Below, one piece after another: positions 19,765 to 28,655 of a DNA stretch of 64,000 bases. How positions within the stretch are numbered: position 1 is the first letter of the stretch; each line of letters opens with the position of its first letter. The notes under the pieces are model-generated. The model saw only the letters and a list, made by a program, of their open reading frames with translations. It was not told the origin of the DNA and did not search any database. The stretch comes from an uncultured Veillonella sp. (GTDB taxonomy: Bacteria > Bacillota > Negativicutes > Veillonellales > Veillonellaceae). The stretch lies in contig USQK01000001.1 in NCBI GenBank assembly GCA_900556785.1, positions 1 through 64,000 of the forward strand, read 5' to 3'. The position numbers and the translations under genes are program-made.

Positions 19765-22056
19765 ATGAATGAATATCAAAGAGCAGTTGAGATTCTTAAA
19801 GATTATGTTAAATCTGAAGGTATTGAATTATTTTCTTCAGATATTTTAAAAAGCGAATTAGATGTATTTAAAGCTATCTTTTCACCAGAAAAGTTAAAAG
19901 GATTAGATGATACAAATCTTTTATCCACTATGTTCTATTCATTAGGTGATAATAAAAATACTTTATGCTATTGGCTTGAAATGAATGGTGATTGTAGAGA
20001 AAATTTTGGTAGTATCGCAGGTGGATCTGCTTATAAATTTGGTTTATTTCAAAGTCAAAAATCTGGAAATTGGACAACTGGATATTCACAAAACCCAGTA
20101 GAACTATCAGTAGAAAATGCAGTAAAGCTTGGCAAAGAAATTCGTGATGCACTAGTAAAAGGGGTTAATATAATACGTGATGCAAAATTAGAAACGGTTC
20201 AAGATTATGAAAGATTGGATGATAAATTAAAAATTGAGGTTGGAGAAAAATATTATGAATTAGGGTGGGTACATAAATATTTTTCTATGATTTGTAATGA
20301 TAAATTAAGCGGATTTCATACTTCCGATTGGCAAAAGCATGTACTTAGAGCTTTAAAAATTAAACCAAGTGAAAAAACATATGGTCGAAGTGGTCAGATT
20401 TCAATAATACAAAATTTGGCTGGATGGTATTATAAGCAATTTTTAGATATATTCAGAAACCGTTTTGGTGAGGTGCGTCAATTTATTCGTTTGGGATGTT
20501 CAGATTCAACAAAAAATTATGTAAGTGAATGGCATAATCAGGGTGTCGTTGGATTTGGATATCCTAAAATAGGCGATTTGACGCAAAAAAATTTAAAAAA
20601 AGATATAGATAAAGTTGTTATTCAACGAGAGCTTGAAGAAAGTTATTTTTTTTCAGATAAGAAAGTTGCATCTAGAATAGCAGGGGAACTATTTAGATTT
20701 TATAAAAGTGATAATAATACAGTATTTGTTATCATGGAAGGCGAGAAGTTAATAGCATGTGTTGATGAAATAGGAGAATATTCGTTTAATTCATCGTCAG
20801 AGATGCCACATCAGAAGAAAGCAAATTGGAAATTGTTTTTTGATGCTGGGGAGAAACTGCCAGAAAAGACTGAAGGGTTGCGTACAATCTGTTATCCTTT
20901 CCATAAATCTGATAATCTATTATTTTTATATAATCGATATTATTATGGTAAAGAAAATAGTGAAATCGTAAAAGATAAGGATAAAAGGAATATAAACCAC
21001 GAAAAGGTTATTAATTTTTATACTAAAATTCAATCCTCTTTTGAACGCAATCGTATAATATTTGGAGCACCAGGTACAGGAAAGAGTTTTAATTTAAATA
21101 AGGATGCTGAGGAATTACTGCAAGATGATTATGATGATAATTTAGAGCGAATAACTTTCCACCCAGATTACTCATATGCAAATTTTGTAGGAACTTATAA
21201 GCCAGTTCCTATTAAAAGCGATGAGAAGGATTCAATTACGTATGCATATGTTCCAGGACCTTTTATGCGTATTTATGTGGAGGCTTTAAAGAATAGTCGT
21301 ACAGATAGAGTTAAACCGTTCTTATTATTAATAGAAGAGATTAATCGTGCGAATGTAGCAGCTGTTTTCGGGGATATTTTTCAGCTGTTAGATAGAGATT
21401 CTAATAATGTAAGTGAGTACCCTATTCATGCCTCTGAAGATATAAAGAATTATTTAGCATATGAACTTGGAGGAAAGCCTGAAGAGTATAGTAAGTTGAG
21501 GCTTCCAGATAATATGTTTATATGGGCGTCTATGAATAGTGCCGATCAAGGTGTATTCCCAATGGATACGGCATTTAAAAGACGCTGGAGCTTTCAGTAT
21601 TTAGGTATAGATGATGGGGATAAGGACGTAAGTGGAAAGTATGTATATCTTGGGGGTAAAGAAAAGCAAAAGATAGAGTGGAATCAACTCCGTAAAGCAA
21701 TAAATGAGTTTCTTGCAAATGAAAATATTAATGAGGATAAACAGCTGGGCCCTTATTTCATTTCTAAACATAGCTTACTATCAGATAATAATAAAATTGA
21801 TAGTGATAAATTTTGTGAAGTTTTTAAACATAAAGTACTTATGTATTTATTTGAAGATGCTGCGAGACAAAAACGATCAAAGCTATTTGCAAATAGTAAA
21901 TATGGACACACTAGATACTCAAAAATATGTGAAGCTTTTGATGAACAAGGTGTAGAAATTTTTCATAAAGATATTCAAGCTAATATTAATATTGAAAGAA
22001 TTAAGCCGGTATCTTCTGAATCAGATAATAGTGATTTATTACAAGCGGATAATTAG
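19765..22056 (+). CDS. McrB-like restriction GTPase/ATPase with reader-like domain
   Basis: A 763-residue motor subunit of an McrBC/LlaJI-type restriction complex. The C-terminal half is an AAA+ domain: Walker A GAPGTGKS (434-441), Walker B LLLIEEINRAN (about 519) and MNSADQG (590), the counterpart of the McrB MNTAD signature, with arginines FKRRW after it. The N-terminal half is unlike the McrB DNA-binding domain. Residues about 255-350 (GVVGFGYPKIGDL, then a W-containing strand) look like an EVE-type reader fold, which would suit recognition of modified bases; that is inference. The nuclease gene follows 14 bp downstream. Codon use is visibly more AT-rich than in the flanking core genes. 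Confidence 0.82.
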   Translation: MNEYQRAVEILKDYVKSEGIELFSSDILKSELDVFKAIFSPEKLKGLDDTNLLSTMFYSLGDNKNTLCYWLEMNGDCRENFGSIAGGSAYKFGLFQSQKSGNWTTGYSQNPVELSVENAVKLGKEIRDALVKGVNIIRDAKLETVQDYERLDDKLKIEVGEKYYELGWVHKYFSMICNDKLSGFHTSDWQKHVLRALKIKPSEKTYGRSGQISIIQNLAGWYYKQFLDIFRNRFGEVRQFIRLGCSDSTKNYVSEWHNQGVVGFGYPKIGDLTQKNLKKDIDKVVIQRELEESYFFSDKKVASRIAGELFRFYKSDNNTVFVIMEGEKLIACVDEIGEYSFNSSSEMPHQKKANWKLFFDAGEKLPEKTEGLRTICYPFHKSDNLLFLYNRYYYGKENSEIVKDKDKRNINHEKVINFYTKIQSSFERNRIIFGAPGTGKSFNLNKDAEELLQDDYDDNLERITFHPDYSYANFVGTYKPVPIKSDEKDSITYAYVPGPFMRIYVEALKNSRTDRVKPFLLLIEEINRANVAAVFGDIFQLLDRDSNNVSEYPIHASEDIKNYLAYELGGKPEEYSKLRLPDNMFIWASMNSADQGVFPMDTAFKRRWSFQYLGIDDGDKDVSGKYVYLGGKEKQKIEWNQLRKAINEFLANENINEDKQLGPYFISKHSLLSDNNKIDSDKFCEVFKHKVLMYLFEDAARQKRSKLFANSKYGHTRYSKICEAFDEQGVEIFHKDIQANINIERIKPVSSESDNSDLLQADN

Positions 22057-22070
22057 GAGCGAGACTAATT

Positions 22071-23510
22071 ATGATTTCTGTATTTTTAAGAGAGCAGAAA
22101 CGATATTCACAAAAAGAGCTTCTCGAGATATTTGATTGTTCCGAAGAGCAGTTAGATTTAATTATTAGTAAGTTAAAAGAATTTGGAATATTGAAAATAG
22201 TAAGGAAATCGAGTCCTCAACTTAATATGTCTGATCTTGTTGATGAGTATGTAGAAATTATTCCTATAGAAGCTATTGGTAAAGATTGTTATTATGCATT
22301 TATTTTTGTTGGTATTTTAATAGTAGCTGGACGAATTCTCAAATGTTATCCTAAGTATCTATGTAGTGTTGATAATCCGATAAAGGAATTACGAGTTGTT
22401 TGTAAAGTTATAGAGAAGTATAGTTCAAAAGAACAAATCATATATATGTTAAATGATTATACGGGGAATAGCTCTTTTAATTTATTAGCAGTCCTATTGT
22501 TCCTTATGCATGATTACTTTGAAAATGGTATCTATAATAATTCAAAAAATATACTTGAAGTTAATGGTTCAGGAGAAGTTTTATGGGATAAAACTATAAA
22601 TGAAACTTTTTCAATACTTTCAAACAATAGACCATATTATGTTGAGATACAGACAAAGAAAAGAGTTAATGATAATTTTGATTATTTTAAACGTCTTCAT
22701 GAATGTATTTTGACACTCATATCAAAAGAGTTGATGGAGGCAGATCTACTATCTTTATTTGAACTTACTCCTATTGATTTAACTGATGAATGTTTAATTG
22801 AGTTTGGCGATAGGGAATATATATTATATAGAATTGAAAATGAGTTAAATATAGAGTTTAATACTAGGAAGCAATTAGTATTAAAGGGAATTTATGCATA
22901 TATTAAGCATGGTGGACAGTTAGACTACAAAGATGGAATTTCTTTTTTTGGAACTAATTCTTTTAATCTAGTATGGGAATGTGTTTGTAGTGAAATTCTG
23001 AATAATCAATTAGATATTCCCTTAGGACAATTAAGATTGCCCGTTACGTTAAATAAAGAGTATAATTCACAAACTAAATTGATCGATTTAATAGAGAAAC
23101 CATTTTGGTCAATAATTGATAAAGAAGCTAAAGATACGCTTACTCCTGATTTGATTACAATATTTAAGAATCAATTTTATATTTTTGATGCAAAATACTA
23201 TACTCCAAATTTGAAACATGGAGAATCACCTAAAGGACAACCCGGTATTGAATCAATTTATAAACAATACCTTTATCAATTAGCGTATAAAAAATTTATA
23301 GATGCTCATGGTTTTGAAGGGGTTAAGAATTGCTTTTTACTTCCAACAGAAGAGGATACTATCATAGATTTAGGAGAAGTATCTATGAAAATGTTTTCAA
23401 ATCAAGGATTAGAAAACATAAGTGTTAGATGTATTCCTGCAAGCCTTGCATATGATTTTTATCTTTTAGGCAAAAAACTAGATATAAATATGCTTAAATT
23501 AAATAATTGA
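22071..23510 (+). CDS. LlaJI/McrC-like restriction nuclease subunit
   Basis: A 479-residue partner of the preceding GTPase. The N-terminus looks like a winged helix (YSQKELLEIFDCSEEQLDLI, about 12-31). The PD-(D/E)xK nuclease core is visible as P359-D360 (TPDLITI) and D373-A-K375 (FDAKYY), followed by a conserved Gln/Tyr helix (YKQYLYQLAY). This matches the layout of LlaJI-family restriction endonucleases. GGAGCGAG precedes the ATG. No methyltransferase gene lies on either side, so the pair either cuts modified DNA (type IV) or depends on a distant methylase. Confidence 0.78.
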   Translation: MISVFLREQKRYSQKELLEIFDCSEEQLDLIISKLKEFGILKIVRKSSPQLNMSDLVDEYVEIIPIEAIGKDCYYAFIFVGILIVAGRILKCYPKYLCSVDNPIKELRVVCKVIEKYSSKEQIIYMLNDYTGNSSFNLLAVLLFLMHDYFENGIYNNSKNILEVNGSGEVLWDKTINETFSILSNNRPYYVEIQTKKRVNDNFDYFKRLHECILTLISKELMEADLLSLFELTPIDLTDECLIEFGDREYILYRIENELNIEFNTRKQLVLKGIYAYIKHGGQLDYKDGISFFGTNSFNLVWECVCSEILNNQLDIPLGQLRLPVTLNKEYNSQTKLIDLIEKPFWSIIDKEAKDTLTPDLITIFKNQFYIFDAKYYTPNLKHGESPKGQPGIESIYKQYLYQLAYKKFIDAHGFEGVKNCFLLPTEEDTIIDLGEVSMKMFSNQGLENISVRCIPASLAYDFYLLGKKLDINMLKLNN

Positions 23511-23644
23511 TAATTCTTGAGCGATTTTAAATTTTAAACAACGGTACATATAATATTAATATTAAAGATTAAATTATATTAGAGAGAGTTTTTAGATATT
23601 AACTTTATAGATATCATGAAGTAAAAATCAAGGGAGGGATTAAC

Positions 23645-24379
23645 ATGTTAGGAGCAATCATTGGTGATATAGTCGGTTCACGATTTGAATTTAATAATTA
23701 TAGACACAAGGACTTTGATTTCTTTACAGATTAATGCGTGTTAACTGATGATAGTATCATGACACTTGCCATAGCAAAGGCAATTCTTATGAGTCAACCA
23801 GATTACAGTGATCTTTCTAAGAATGCAGTGGAATGCATGCAAACGATTGGAAGATGCTATCCCGGCTATGGATATGGTAATCGGTTCTATAGATGGATCT
23901 TCGCAGAGGATCTTAAGCCATATAATAGCTATGGTAATGGTTCTGCCATGCGAGTTAGTGCTGCTGGATTTGTGGCACATAGTTTGGATGAAGCAAAGCT
24001 TCTATCTAAATTAGTTACTGAGGTCACTCATAACCATCCTGAAGGTATGAAGGGGGCGGAGGCGACTGCAGTTGCCATATATCTAGCTAAAACCGGAAAG
24101 GATCTACTCGAAATCAGAGATTATATTAACCAGTATTATTACACGATGGATTTCACACTGGATGAAATCAGAGACACCTATAGATTCGATGAAAGTTGCC
24201 AAGGCACAGTTCCACAAGCACTGCAAGCCTTCTTTGAATCCACTGATTTTGAAGATGCTATTCGTAATGCCATCTTAATAGGTGGTGACAGTGATACTGT
24301 TGCTGCTATTTGTGGTGGTGTAGCACAGGCCTATTATGGTATTCCAACGGATATTAGAAAACAGGCTATGTCGTTTTAG
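23645..24379 (+). pseudogene. ADP-ribosylglycohydrolase (DraG family), interrupted
   Basis: It opens with a strong GGGAGGG site and reads MLGAIIGDIVGSRFEFN, the family N-terminus, but codon 30 is TAA (23732-23734). The frame then continues uninterrupted with the Mg2+-binding motifs LTDDSIMTLAI, YGNGSAMRVSA and GGDSDTVAAICGG to a normal C-terminus. A single G-to-T change (GAA to TAA) explains the stop. Reconstructed length is 244 residues, normal for the short members. A product restarting at GTG 23738 would lack the first nucleotide-binding loop. Intact relatives remove ADP-ribose from proteins or nucleic acid. Confidence 0.85.
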
Positions 24380-24536
24380 ACACTAAGCTACTAGGCATAT
24401 TGACGTCTTTTGAAGAAAAGTATCTGTCTGCTATATAATTTATGTTTCAATAATGATGACTCATATAGATGTATAATAAAGATACATATGTCGAAATAGC
24501 GTTATATTTAATTGAAAATTTGTTGAAAGGTTTCAT

Positions 24537-25598
24537 ATGATACATCTTAAGGACTTAGGCAGTTTTGAATCTGTGCCAAAGTTAGTGACAGATATTATAA
24601 ATGGAAATATAACAGCACTTGAAAGCGCATTAAATAGTGGTTGGGATATAGATGATCCTGTACAAATTGGTAAATATAGTGAGTATTCCCCTCTAGAATT
24701 GGCGTTAGTAATGAATTGTTTACCAAGTGTTCAATGGTTAGTTGAACATGGAGCAGATTTAAATGATGAAGAAAATCCAAGTTTCTTGTTAGCTGTACGG
24801 TATGCTGACCAAAAAGTAATAGATTATGTTGTAAATCATGGTGCCAATATTCACGCCTTGAACGCTGTGGAGGTAGATGCTTTTCAAGCTGCCTTATATG
24901 GCAAGAAATATGAGAACCTACAACGGATTCATGACTTAGGCCATACCGTGCAGAAATATGGCGGTAAAGCTTTCAGAAATGCCATTACAGGCAAAAATTA
25001 TGAAGTCCTAGATTTCTTTATCCATAATGGTGTAGATATTAATTATAACAAACCTGATTCTGTGTATCCATTTAAGCCAACCCCACTATGTGTAGCGGCT
25101 CGGTACGTAGATTTACAGATGTGTAAATACTTGGTAGAACATGGTGCGGATGCAACTATCACGGAAAAGGATGGTATGCGTCCTTATAGCATTGCCATTG
25201 AACGTGGCGATATGGAAATGGCGGAGTATTTTAAAACATTAGAGCCTGCAGAGTACCATGATAAACAAAATAAAATGGATCAATTGAAACCTTTTAAACT
25301 ACCAAAAGCATTAGTTGTATTTTTAGAGTCTGATAATCTTTATTTTGAATTGCCAGATTCTGATTTTATATCCATAAAATTTTTTCCTCTCATTGATACA
25401 ATTCCATTTAAAGTAGGCCGCCGTAAACTATTACGACTATCTAAAGAGCTAGGCGAGTATAACGATTGGCAAGTTGTGTGGGACCCTAAAACTAAAAAAA
25501 TCGCTTGTTATGATATAGAACATCAAGAATTACGAGAGCTTTGTAAGTTTGATGAGTTTATGGCAGATATGGCAGGTCAATTAGAAACCTTGTTTTAA
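24537..25598 (+). CDS. Ankyrin-repeat protein
   Basis: A 353-residue soluble protein. Residues about 30-235 form five or six ankyrin repeats (SPLELALVMNCLPSVQWLVE, TPLCVAARYVDLQMCKYLVE and similar). The last 100 residues form a separate domain (LPKALVVFLESDNLYFELPD to WQVVWDPKTKKIACYDIEH) that I cannot assign; its beta-rich pattern faintly recalls SUKH proteins. GAAAGG precedes the ATG. Bacterial ankyrin proteins in such clusters often act as protein-binding or immunity factors; here that is inference from the neighbours. Confidence 0.82.
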   Translation: MIHLKDLGSFESVPKLVTDIINGNITALESALNSGWDIDDPVQIGKYSEYSPLELALVMNCLPSVQWLVEHGADLNDEENPSFLLAVRYADQKVIDYVVNHGANIHALNAVEVDAFQAALYGKKYENLQRIHDLGHTVQKYGGKAFRNAITGKNYEVLDFFIHNGVDINYNKPDSVYPFKPTPLCVAARYVDLQMCKYLVEHGADATITEKDGMRPYSIAIERGDMEMAEYFKTLEPAEYHDKQNKMDQLKPFKLPKALVVFLESDNLYFELPDSDFISIKFFPLIDTIPFKVGRRKLLRLSKELGEYNDWQVVWDPKTKKIACYDIEHQELRELCKFDEFMADMAGQLETLF

Positions 25599-25626
25599 TG
25601 TAAATTGTACAGCAGAGGAGATACAT

Positions 25627-26046
25627 ATGGCAGATACAGTTGAGAAAACCTATACAGACTGGTCAATTGATGTAGGTGACTATAAGTATGAAGGGATTAC
25701 CTTGAATGAGGTTGAGCAAAATCTCTACGCTATTGAGGATCAAGAACAGGATTTTGTAGTTATATCACCATCAAATGCAATTCCGATAGATAATAAAATG
25801 TATAACTTTGTGCAAGTTTGTAGTGATCAAGATACCGATTTATTACATATAGAGCTTAGTGTAACTAATGATGGTGAGCAGGGCGCTATCATATACGGTA
25901 AAAATGAGCTAGGCCCTCAAGAGGTATTCCAGATTATAGAAGAATTTATTGCACATCATAAGGCTCCATCATTAGATGATTGGGAAGTCGTACTAGATTT
26001 AAGACCGAAGATGGAAAGCTATATAAAAGGAACAAAAAATGACTAA
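25627..26046 (+). CDS. Acidic hypothetical protein
   Basis: A 139-residue soluble, strongly acidic protein of no family I recognise. It starts after a good AGAGGAG site 28 bp behind the ankyrin gene, and its end overlaps the next gene by 8 nt, so the three probably form one transcript. No signal peptide, membrane segment or catalytic motif is visible. Size, acidity and setting resemble toxin-immunity proteins, which is weak evidence. Confidence 0.75.
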   Translation: MADTVEKTYTDWSIDVGDYKYEGITLNEVEQNLYAIEDQEQDFVVISPSNAIPIDNKMYNFVQVCSDQDTDLLHIELSVTNDGEQGAIIYGKNELGPQEVFQIIEEFIAHHKAPSLDDWEVVLDLRPKMESYIKGTKND

Positions 26047-26398
26047 TCCTGCAATATATGATGAACAGTTAAGGCAATATACCATATCCTACGAAGGAAT
26101 ACATTTTTGCTGGGATGAGAAACCAACAGATGCTAATTTAGATACGGCAAAGCTATTAGCTGTTAATTACCATAAGAATATAGATGCAATTGTAACTTTC
26201 ATTTATAACGAAATACGAGATTGGTATGGTGATGTAACTATTGATGAAGTGAAAACACGCATTGGTATGCCTGTTATTGAACCAGAACGTGATGCTGTGA
26301 CCTATTGCGAGCAAACCTTTGATGATACTCATATCTTTTCTTTTACATTTTGGGATGATGAATTCAAAGATTTACATTATTTTGCCATAGATGGATGA
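26039..26398 (+). CDS. Acidic hypothetical protein
   Basis: A 119-residue soluble protein with a C-terminal aromatic/acidic pattern (FSFTFWDDEFKDLHYFAIDG). It is read from an ATG inside the last codons of the preceding gene (8-nt overlap), so the two are translationally coupled and may act as a pair. No known domain is assigned. Confidence 0.74.
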   Translation: MTNPAIYDEQLRQYTISYEGIHFCWDEKPTDANLDTAKLLAVNYHKNIDAIVTFIYNEIRDWYGDVTIDEVKTRIGMPVIEPERDAVTYCEQTFDDTHIFSFTFWDDEFKDLHYFAIDG

Positions 26399-26445
26399 GA
26401 TATTTTCCATGATTTTGCTAGCATGACTTATGTGTGGAGTCTATT

Positions 26446-26904
26446 ATGTTATATACACCTAATAACATTTTGTATAAGTATATTCGCTATCGATTTAGAC
26501 GCATTCAGATTCAGTGCAATATGTTATATGATATAGCACCGGAGGAAGAAGATGAGATTTGTCGTAATCTATTAAAAAAGAGGGCGAAGATATTAATTCC
26601 CGTTGGCATATTATATTTTTTGCTTTTTGGGGTTATTTTCGCTTGGCTAGTAGGAACAAGTGAGGAATTAAATCCGTTAATGCAATGGGAATTAAGTGTG
26701 ATAGACTATGTGATACCCATTTTAAATACCATAGATATTAAGTGGTATGCATATCCTCTGGATCTATTATGGGTAGCAATTATATTAGCGCCTATAGCGA
26801 TTATAAATGCATCTCCTTATATCATTATTTCCTATATTGTAGATACTATTTTGATACGACATGAGGTAAAAGCTTTAATCAAAACTTATTCTATAAATGA
26901 GTAA
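26446..26904 (+). CDS. Small membrane protein of unknown function
   Basis: A 152-residue protein with two or three hydrophobic segments (about 53-73, 95-140) separated by a short polar loop. A basic, aromatic N-terminus (YKYIRYRFRR) suggests a cytoplasmic start. ATG at 26446 has GGAG six bases upstream and is preferred over the in-frame GTG at 26434. It lies in the accessory cluster between unknown soluble genes and the SUKH gene. Function unknown. Confidence 0.7.
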   Translation: MLYTPNNILYKYIRYRFRRIQIQCNMLYDIAPEEEDEICRNLLKKRAKILIPVGILYFLLFGVIFAWLVGTSEELNPLMQWELSVIDYVIPILNTIDIKWYAYPLDLLWVAIILAPIAIINASPYIIISYIVDTILIRHEVKALIKTYSINE

Positions 26905-26947
26905 TTAAGAATTTAGATTATATCGGTTTAAACTAGGAGAGGGTATT

Positions 26948-28459
26948 ATGAGTAATCTGAAAGACTTTGATTGGACTGGATTTTGGAACGATGTTGACTA
27001 TGCATTTGAATCCTATATTGGTAAACCGGTTACTGATAAGGATATTAAAGCAGCTGAAGCAGAATTAGGTTATACATTGCCTGCTGCATATATTGAGCTA
27101 CTTAAAAACCATAATGGTGGTGTAGTAAAGAAAAATTGTTTTATTAATGATGATGACGATTGTGTATATATAACAGGAATATATGGCATCGATAGAGATA
27201 AAAAATACTCTCTTTTAGGTGAGATGGGAAATAAGTTTTGGATTTCAAAAGTAAAATATCCCCCTATCGGTGTCGTTGTAGCTGATACGATTTCCGGTGG
27301 TCACGACATGATTTTCCTCGATTATCGTGAGTGCGGTCCTACCGGTGAGCCTAAGGTTGTACGAGTAGATCAAGAAGGTGATTACTCAATTACTCCCTTA
27401 GCAGATAACTTTGGTGACTTTATTAAGAACTTATATATCAGTATAGAAGATATTACGGATGAAGAGTTTCAAGAATTAAGTGATGCGGATAAGGTTAAGC
27501 TCCTTAATGAACAAGAGGACTTAGACATTGATCGTGCTATGGAGCTATTAACTAACATAGGCATCGATAATTTGTCACCTATACTATTAAGCACCTTAGG
27601 ACGTATGTATAACAATAATGGCCGCGCAGCAGAGGCTATTGATTTATTTAATCGTATTGATGAGGCATATCGCGATTGGTCTTGGTATTATCGTTGTGGC
27701 TATGCTCATGCATTTTTGGGATGTGGTGAAAGCTACGAATCTGAACATGTGCAGCAAGCATTACAGTTAATAGAAGCAGGTATGAAAATGGCGAAAGAGT
27801 CCCATTTAGATAAACAGCTGGGCTGGTGTTGCGAAGTTGTAAAATACTTATTAACTCAAATCAAGCCAAAAGATTACAAGGAGGATTACCCTGTGATTTT
27901 TGATACCATTAAGAATCTATTTGATAAGAAAAATAGTAAAATTACTACAGAAGGTAAAGCTACTGGAGACATTAATGAACGCGAAGAGGATAACTATCCT
28001 ACATATGATGTAGTGCATTGGGTATTTAATAAGCAAACATATAGCAGAGAAGAGTTTACCAAAGAATACAATGAAAATGTAAAGAAATATGTAGATAATG
28101 AAGCAGATGACGACGATAGATTAGAAGAACCTGAAATTCTAGTAACCTATGAAGCTTGGATTGAAAGTGAAGACCAACTTTTTAATAATGAACGTGTTAC
28201 CGATGAAGAATTGCTGGAAGAAGATAAAGAAGATGGCATGTGGCAAGTAGAAATTATGGCTCATCTTGTAGCGGATAATGGTACATATTTTACTAGAGAA
28301 GAATTACTTTTTAAATTACACAATTTAATGGCCAATAAAGAATTAGGAGATCACGTATTCTTTGAAGGTATTGAATACGAAGGTCATGAATGTGAAGGGT
28401 ACGGACTTATAGATAATGAAGATGGTATACCTGTATTCTTTATTGTTTGTGGTAGCTAG
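26948..28459 (+). CDS. SUKH (SMI1/KNR4) protein fused to TPR-like and acidic domains
   Basis: A 503-residue three-part protein. Residues 1-165 are a SUKH/SMI1-KNR4 domain (ITDKDIKAAEAELGYTLPAA-type core, LKNHNGGVVKKN), a fold common in immunity proteins of polymorphic toxins. Residues about 175-315 form helical TPR-like repeats (LGRMYNNNGRAAEAIDLFNR). Residues 316-503 are an acidic domain of unknown family (MWQVEIMAHLVADNGTYF, MANKELGDHVFFEG). The TPR-like part recurs in the protein at 29360 and the acidic part in the protein at 28656. An internal AAGGAGG and GTG at the start of the third domain are listed separately. AGGAGAGGG precedes the ATG. Confidence 0.85.
   Translation: MSNLKDFDWTGFWNDVDYAFESYIGKPVTDKDIKAAEAELGYTLPAAYIELLKNHNGGVVKKNCFINDDDDCVYITGIYGIDRDKKYSLLGEMGNKFWISKVKYPPIGVVVADTISGGHDMIFLDYRECGPTGEPKVVRVDQEGDYSITPLADNFGDFIKNLYISIEDITDEEFQELSDADKVKLLNEQEDLDIDRAMELLTNIGIDNLSPILLSTLGRMYNNNGRAAEAIDLFNRIDEAYRDWSWYYRCGYAHAFLGCGESYESEHVQQALQLIEAGMKMAKESHLDKQLGWCCEVVKYLLTQIKPKDYKEDYPVIFDTIKNLFDKKNSKITTEGKATGDINEREEDNYPTYDVVHWVFNKQTYSREEFTKEYNENVKKYVDNEADDDDRLEEPEILVTYEAWIESEDQLFNNERVTDEELLEEDKEDGMWQVEIMAHLVADNGTYFTREELLFKLHNLMANKELGDHVFFEGIEYEGHECEGYGLIDNEDGIPVFFIVCGS
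27879..27895 (+). promoter_or_regulatory. Internal Shine-Dalgarno and GTG start within the SUKH fusion
   Basis: AAGGAGG at 27879-27885 is followed 7 nt later by an in-frame GTG (27893). Starting there would give a 188-residue protein (27893-28459) equal to the third domain alone. The stand-alone paralogue at 28656 has the same AAGGAGGATTA context and begins at the same point of the alignment (MIFDMIKNLF against VIFDTIKNLF). This strongly suggests a functional or ancestral start. Use in the cell is not shown. Confidence 0.6.
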
Positions 28460-28492
28460 TTAGTATAGAACATTATAAGACAATAATAGATT

Positions 28493-28520
28493 AGCCCTTC
28501 GCTATGCGAGGGGCTTTTAC
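28493..28520 (+). terminator. Terminator after the SUKH fusion gene
   Basis: A 10-bp stem (28493-28502 with 28506-28515, loop TAT, one T-G pair) ending in a short T-run. It splits the fusion gene from its paralogues. Confidence 0.75.
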
Positions 28521-28655
28521 TATATACGTAGAAATTATATACTTTTGTGCTTCGGGCTACGTTATTTTATAGGGGATTAATGTAGAATATTGAGAAATAT
28601 GTTAGGTATAATAAAATCAAAGCATTGTTTAAAAGATTACAAGGAGGATTATATT

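Noticed and set aside
23738..24379. A functional short ADP-ribosylglycohydrolase starting at GTG 23738
   Set aside because: It lacks the N-terminal GAIIGDIVGSRFE segment of the family and has no ribosome binding site, so the whole is treated as an interrupted gene.
27893..28459. Calling the 503-codon SUKH gene two separate genes
   Set aside because: The frame is open throughout and the upstream start is strong. The internal start is reported as an extra initiation site, not as a gene boundary.
28590..28655. Using the upstream start at 28590 for the acidic-domain paralogue
   Set aside because: There is no ribosome binding site there, while AAGGAGG stands 8 nt before the ATG at 28656. The extra codons are a remnant of duplicated coding sequence.
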